64,000 nucleotides of DNA from Paraburkholderia phenoliruptrix (GTDB lineage: Bacteria; Pseudomonadota; Gammaproteobacteria; Burkholderiales; Burkholderiaceae). Position 1 is the first letter of the stretch. The number at the start of each line of letters is the position of its first letter. The position numbers and the translations under genes were made by a program. Shown piece by piece: positions 60,094 to 64,000 of this stretch. Under the pieces are notes generated by a model. It ran no database searches. It was not told where the DNA came from and was given only the letters and a program-made list of their open reading frames with translations. The stretch is taken from contig NZ_CADIKB010000021.1 in NCBI RefSeq assembly GCF_902859825.1, positions 1-64,000 on the forward strand, given 5' to 3'.

Positions 60094-60858
60094 TTAAGCC
60101 GCCACCAACACCCCACCCACGGCAGACCTCACCACGTCCTTCGCCCCTTCCCGCTCCGCAAAAGCCTCGCCGATCATCAGCAAACTAGGCTGCGAAGCGT
60201 CCACCCACCGCTGCGCTTCGCCAGCAGCGAGTGCTTCCAGCGTCAACGTCAACATCCGCTCGCGTTCGGTGCTGCAAGCCTCGACAATCGCGACAGGCGT
60301 CGCTCGAGGCTTGCCGGCGTCAATCAGTTGCTGGGCAATCTCCACCCCGCTGTCACGGCCCATGTAAAACACGAGCGAATCGGCATTCACCTGCTCGCGG
60401 ATTTCGTCGGAGCCGGGGGCGCGGCTGAACGTCGCCAAAGCTACGCTGCGCGACACGCCGCGCAACGTCAAAGAACGCTTCAGCGAGGCCGCGCTGGCGA
60501 GCGCGGCCGTAATGCCAGGCACCACCTCATAAGGGATGCCCGCCGCCTCCAACGCGCGCATTTCCTCGTCGGCCCGGCCAAACAGCATGGGATCGCCGCC
60601 CTTCAGGCGCACCACGACCTCGTGTTCGAGCGCGGCGTCGACGATCTGCTTGTTGATGAACTGCTGCGCCGCGGACAGCTGCCCGCAGCGCTTGCCCACC
60701 GCAATGCGCCGCGCGTGCGCCGGCGCGTAGTCGAGCATGGCCGGCTCGACGAGCGCGTCATGCAGAACGACGTCGGCGCTCGCGAGAAGCCGCGCGCCGC
60801 GCACCGTGATCAGGTCGGCGGCGCCGGGTCCCGCGCCGATCAGATATACCTTGCCCAT
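60094..60858 (-). CDS. cobA: Uroporphyrinogen-III C-methyltransferase (SUMT)
   Basis: A 254-residue SAM-dependent methyltransferase that makes precorrin-2, the branch point to siroheme and cobalamin. The SAM motifs are GAGPGAADLITVRGARLL (about 7-24), the middle VRLKGGDPMLFGRADEE (about 83-99) and VVPGITAALASAA. It is not fused to a CysG-type dehydrogenase/chelatase. It follows cysN on the same strand (79 bases), consistent with siroheme supply for sulfite reductase. Confidence 0.95.
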   Translation of the reverse strand: MGKVYLIGAGPGAADLITVRGARLLASADVVLHDALVEPAMLDYAPAHARRIAVGKRCGQLSAAQQFINKQIVDAALEHEVVVRLKGGDPMLFGRADEEMRALEAAGIPYEVVPGITAALASAASLKRSLTLRGVSRSVALATFSRAPGSDEIREQVNADSLVFYMGRDSGVEIAQQLIDAGKPRATPVAIVEACSTERERMLTLTLEALAAGEAQRWVDASQPSLLMIGEAFAEREGAKDVVRSAVGGVLVAA

Positions 60859-60937
60859 TAGCTCAAGCCTGTTGTTCAGTGCGCTCGCCCCGCGCGCAAT
60901 AACCGGGCAGCGCGACAGCGCCGCCCGCTCGCCGCGC

Positions 60938-62254
60938 TTACGCGGAAAACGCGCGGATCATGCCGGCTGCGACCGTGTGATGCGTCGCCTCGTCGATCAG
61001 CACGAATGCGCCCGTGCCTTGATGCGAGTCGTACACGTCGCACACCAGCGGCTTTTGCAGCGTCAGCGCCACACGGCCGATGTCGTTCATCGACAGTTCG
61101 TGGCGTTCGGTGGAGTGCGACAGCGTATGCACGTCGAGCACTTCCTTAACCGAACCGATGCGCGCGAACACGGTGTTCGTGGTCTGCTTCAGCAGATATT
61201 TGCGCTGCGTGGAGAGCGGCGTGTCGTCGAACCAGCACAGGTCGGCTTCGAGCTTCTTCGCCGGTTCCGGCGCCGCTTCGCGCAACACGAACGTATCGCC
61301 CCGCGACACGTCGACGTCTTCCGCGAGACGGATCGTCACCGTCTGACCGGCGAACGCGCGGTCGACCGCCGCCGTGCCGCCCACCACCGGCGCAATGATC
61401 TCCGCCACCGTGGCTTCACGGTTGGCCGGCAGCACGACGATCGTGTCGCCCACCTTCACTTCGCCCGATTCGACGCGGCCCATGTAGCCGCGGAAATCGT
61501 CGGCCTGGCTGCCGTCCTGGCGCGCAACCCACTGCACCGGAAAGCGCAGCGCCTCACCCGTCGCCACTTCGACAGGCAGCGCTTCGAGCAGATCAAGCAG
61601 CGGCTCGCCCGCGTACCACGGCATGCGCTCGCTCGCGGTCACGATGTTGTCGCCCTTCAGCGCCGACACCGGCACGAAGCGCACGTCGGACAGACCGAGC
61701 TGTCGCGCGAGTTCGACATACGCGTCGCGGATTTCGTTGAAACGCGTCTCGCTGTAATCAACCAGATCCATTTTGTTGATCGCGACGATCGCATGCTGCA
61801 AGCCGAGCAGCTTGACGATCGCGCTGTGACGCTTGGTCTGCGGCAACAGTTGCGCGACGCCGTCGACGAACGTCACGCGCGTCGCGTCGACGAGAATGAT
61901 CGCCGCATGCGCGGTCGACGCGCCCGTCACCATGTTGCGCGTGTACTGCTCGTGGCCCGGCGTATCGGCGATGATGAACTTGCGTTTGGCGGTGGCGAAA
62001 TAGCGATACGCGACGTCGATCGTAATGCCCTGCTCGCGTTCGGCTTCAAGACCGTCCGTCAACAGCGCGAGGTCGATTTCGTCGCCGACGGTGCGCTTGT
62101 TCTTCGCGCGCGACAACGCGGACAACTGGTCGGACAACACAGCCTTGCTGTCGTACAGCAGACGGCCGATCAACGTGCTCTTGCCGTCGTCGACGCTGCC
62201 CGCGGTGATGAAGCGAAGCACGCCGAGGTCTTCAGGTTGGTGAATGCTGCTCAT
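60938..62254 (-). CDS. cysN: Sulfate adenylyltransferase subunit 1 (GTPase)
   Basis: A 438-residue EF-Tu-like GTPase subunit of ATP sulfurylase. G1 is GSVDDGKS (about 19-26), G3 DTPGHEQYT (about 94-102), G4 NKMD. The length is that of CysN alone, with no CysC (APS kinase) domain fused. GTP hydrolysis drives APS formation by CysD, encoded 27 bases upstream. Absence of an APS kinase in the cluster agrees with the APS-reductase type of CysH here. Confidence 0.97.
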   Translation of the reverse strand: MSSIHQPEDLGVLRFITAGSVDDGKSTLIGRLLYDSKAVLSDQLSALSRAKNKRTVGDEIDLALLTDGLEAEREQGITIDVAYRYFATAKRKFIIADTPGHEQYTRNMVTGASTAHAAIILVDATRVTFVDGVAQLLPQTKRHSAIVKLLGLQHAIVAINKMDLVDYSETRFNEIRDAYVELARQLGLSDVRFVPVSALKGDNIVTASERMPWYAGEPLLDLLEALPVEVATGEALRFPVQWVARQDGSQADDFRGYMGRVESGEVKVGDTIVVLPANREATVAEIIAPVVGGTAAVDRAFAGQTVTIRLAEDVDVSRGDTFVLREAAPEPAKKLEADLCWFDDTPLSTQRKYLLKQTTNTVFARIGSVKEVLDVHTLSHSTERHELSMNDIGRVALTLQKPLVCDVYDSHQGTGAFVLIDEATHHTVAAGMIRAFSA

Positions 62255-62281
62255 GATGTTCGTGTTCCTCGTTCGGCGTGC

Positions 62282-63244
62282 TTAGAAATAACCTTGCTTC
62301 TTGCGCTGTTCCATCGCGGCTTCGGAGACCTGATCGTCCATCCGCGTCGCGCCCCGCTCCGTGATTTCCGTCACGGCCGTTTCGGCGATGATCTTCTCGA
62401 GGTCGTCCGCATCGCTTTCCACCGGGCACGTGCAGCTGATGTCGCCCACCGTGCGGAAACGCACCACAGCCGTTTCGCTGACCTCGCCTTCACGCATCGG
62501 CGTAAGCGGCGTGACCGGCACGAGCAGGCCGTTGCGGCGCACGATCTCGCGGCGGTGCGCGTAGTAAATGGATGGCAGTTCGAGTTTTTCGCGCGCGATG
62601 TATTGCCACACGTCGAGCTCGGTCCAGTTCGAAATCGGGAACACACGCAGATGTTCGCCGTTATGCAGACGCGCGTTGTACAGACTCCACAGTTCCGGGC
62701 GCTGCGCTTTCGGGTCCCATTGGCCGAACTCGTCGCGGAACGAGAAAATGCGTTCTTTTGCACGGGCCTTTTCTTCGTCGCGGCGCGCGCCGCCGATCAG
62801 CGCGGTAAAGCCGTGCTGTTCGATGGTTTCGAGCAGCGTCACCGCTTGCGCTGCATTGCGCGAATCCGTTTCGCGACGCAGACGCACCGTGCCGCGCTTG
62901 ATCGAATCTTCAACGTGGCCGACCACCAGCTCGGCGCCGATCTCTTTCGCGCGACGGTCGCGGAAGTCGATCACTTCGTCGTAGTTGTGGCCCGTGTCGA
63001 TATGCACGAGCGGGAACGGCAGCACGGTCTTGCGATTTGCGCCGATGCCGAACGCCTTCATGGCAAGCGCGAGCACGACGACCGAATCCTTGCCGCCCGA
63101 AAACAGCAGCGCGGGCTTGCTGCATTCGGCGACCAGTTCGCGCAGGATATGAATCGACTCGGCTTCGAGCCAATCGAGGTGATCCATCCGGTTCGCCGTA
63201 TTGGCAAGCGGAGCGTTGACAGTGGAATCGAGCGTGGTGCTCAT
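62282..63244 (-). CDS. cysD: Sulfate adenylyltransferase subunit 2
   Basis: A 320-residue PP-loop nucleotidyl transferase that makes APS from ATP and sulfate with CysN. The PP-loop LFSGGKDSVVVL lies near residues 47-58, with VHIDTGHNYDEV and the conserved FSFRDEFGQWDPK. It is upstream of cysN and 134 bases downstream of cysH, on the same strand; the three form the cysteine unit. Confidence 0.97.
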   Translation of the reverse strand: MSTTLDSTVNAPLANTANRMDHLDWLEAESIHILRELVAECSKPALLFSGGKDSVVVLALAMKAFGIGANRKTVLPFPLVHIDTGHNYDEVIDFRDRRAKEIGAELVVGHVEDSIKRGTVRLRRETDSRNAAQAVTLLETIEQHGFTALIGGARRDEEKARAKERIFSFRDEFGQWDPKAQRPELWSLYNARLHNGEHLRVFPISNWTELDVWQYIAREKLELPSIYYAHRREIVRRNGLLVPVTPLTPMREGEVSETAVVRFRTVGDISCTCPVESDADDLEKIIAETAVTEITERGATRMDDQVSEAAMEQRKKQGYF

Positions 63245-63378
63245 GTTTGGGTCCTTCGTTGATTCGCTTGTCGAGCGGTTGCTCGCGAAAGCTCAGAGAT
63301 TCAGTTCGGTATGTGCGGCGCGAAGACGCAAAGGCAAGTCTTCAATCTTCTACCAACGCCGCACAACTCAGCCATGCG

Positions 63379-64000
63379 TCAAGCCGGAGCGTTCTCGCTG
63401 CGGTCCACCGCAATCGGCGTAATGGTCGTGATGTGCAGGCCGCATTCCTTCGTATCGCGCGACTCCCACCACCAGCGGCCCGCGCGGCTGTCTTCGCCGG
63501 GGCGCACCGCACGCGTGCAGGGCTCGCAGCCAATGCTCGGATAACCGCGCGCGTGCAGCGGATTTACCGGGACGTCGAACGCCTTCAGGTAGTCCCACAC
63601 TTCCGCTTCCGTCCAGTCCGTGAGCGGATTGAACTTCGCGATGTTGCGCGCGGCGTCGTGCTCTTCCTCGTGCAGTTCAGCACGCGTCACCGACTGCTCG
63701 CGACGCTGGCCCGTCACCCACGCGCTGACATCCGACAGCGCACGATTGAGCGGCTCCACCTTGCGGATTTCGCAGCAGCGCTTGCGCAGATCGACGCTTT
63801 CATAGAATGCATTCAGGCCATACGAGGCGACATATTCGTCGACCGCGGCAGCCTGCGGGTGAAACTGCTCGATCTCGTAGCCATAGCGCTCTTTCACGCG
63901 ATCGAGCATGCCAAGCGTTTCGGCATGCAGGCGGCCCGTGTTCAACGAAAAGATGCCGATCTTCACGCCGCGCGAGAGAATGGCGTGCGTGAGCAGCATG
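63379..64000 (-). CDS. cysH: Adenylyl-sulfate reductase (CysH), truncated by the window edge
   Basis: The visible 207 codons lack the true N-terminus, which lies beyond the right edge. The remainder contains IGIFSLNTGRLHAETLGMLD, CCEIRKVEPLNRAL and the C-terminal GCEPCTRAVRPGEDSRAG. The CC plus CxxC set of four cysteines marks the [4Fe-4S] reductase that acts on APS rather than PAPS, as in many beta-proteobacteria; PAPS reductases lack the CC pair. It reduces APS to sulfite for cysteine synthesis and is followed by cysD and cysN. Confidence 0.93.
   Translation of the reverse strand, partial: MLLTHAILSRGVKIGIFSLNTGRLHAETLGMLDRVKERYGYEIEQFHPQAAAVDEYVASYGLNAFYESVDLRKRCCEIRKVEPLNRALSDVSAWVTGQRREQSVTRAELHEEEHDAARNIAKFNPLTDWTEAEVWDYLKAFDVPVNPLHARGYPSIGCEPCTRAVRPGEDSRAGRWWWESRDTKECGLHITTITPIAVDRSENAPA

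Noticed and set aside
60737..63262. Plus-strand open frame of over 800 codons opposite cysN and cysD
   Set aside because: Antisense shadow; both opposing genes carry intact catalytic motifs.

Overview
The window is a 64 kb stretch of GC-rich, gene-dense chromosome with short intergenic gaps. Gene content points to Burkholderiaceae, most likely Burkholderia sensu lato (Paraburkholderia-like). The evidence is a glucokinase fused to a HexR/RpiR regulator, Burkholderiales-type DUF3460 and DUF2486 genes, a 6S RNA after zapA, and the cys/siroheme arrangement. The taxon is inferred from gene content; no database search was made. I see no insertion sequence, phage, CRISPR array, tRNA or rRNA. Nearly everything is core metabolism, so the interest lies in regulation, gene fusions, decayed or frameshifted genes and small repeats.

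Layout. 0.3-3.6 kb: Smr-domain protein, a TRIC/UPF0126 membrane protein, a glutathione S-transferase and a LysR regulator. 3.7-12.7 kb: a glucose uptake and catabolism island. A four-gene sugar ABC transporter (gts-like) diverges from zwf, pgl and the glk-hexR fusion across a perfect 23-bp palindrome that overlaps promoter elements on both strands. 12.8-23.3 kb: bestrophin-like channel, LprI-like periplasmic protein, class-III-fold basic amino acid decarboxylase, dcd, a Cu/Zn-SOD-like lipoprotein that has lost metal ligands, apbC/mrp, an OmpA-family lipoprotein and metG. 23.4-34.7 kb: tamB and tamA, DUF3460, scpA, panC, panD, an orphan ParA-type ATPase, a PaaI-type thioesterase and DoxX.

34.8-47.0 kb: a cobalamin block. 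cobQ lies alone on the minus strand; cobU-cbiB-cobD-btuF run on the plus strand; btuB-btuC-btuD-cobT-cobS-cobC run back on the minus strand behind a recognisable cobalamin riboswitch with an enlarged peripheral arm and its own promoter. Only uptake and late assembly steps are encoded, with no corrin-ring enzymes in the block. 47.2-55.7 kb: zapB-like and zapA, 6S RNA, an EVE-domain protein, a SIMPL-domain protein, lgt, a LysR regulator divergent from ilvD, a small cytochrome c, a frameshifted DUF2486 gene and holC. 55.8-64 kb: pepA divergent from lptF-lptG-cbiX, then cobA, cysN, cysD and a cysH cut by the window edge. These last genes supply sulfate activation and the siroheme that sulfite reductase needs.

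No clearly new multi-gene system was found. The strongest second-look items are the HexR operator and dual-promoter architecture, the enlarged cobalamin riboswitch, the ligand-deficient SOD-like lipoprotein, the DUF2486 frameshift, and the DNA-level 27-bp repeats that form the C-terminal tail of the ilvD-linked LysR protein.
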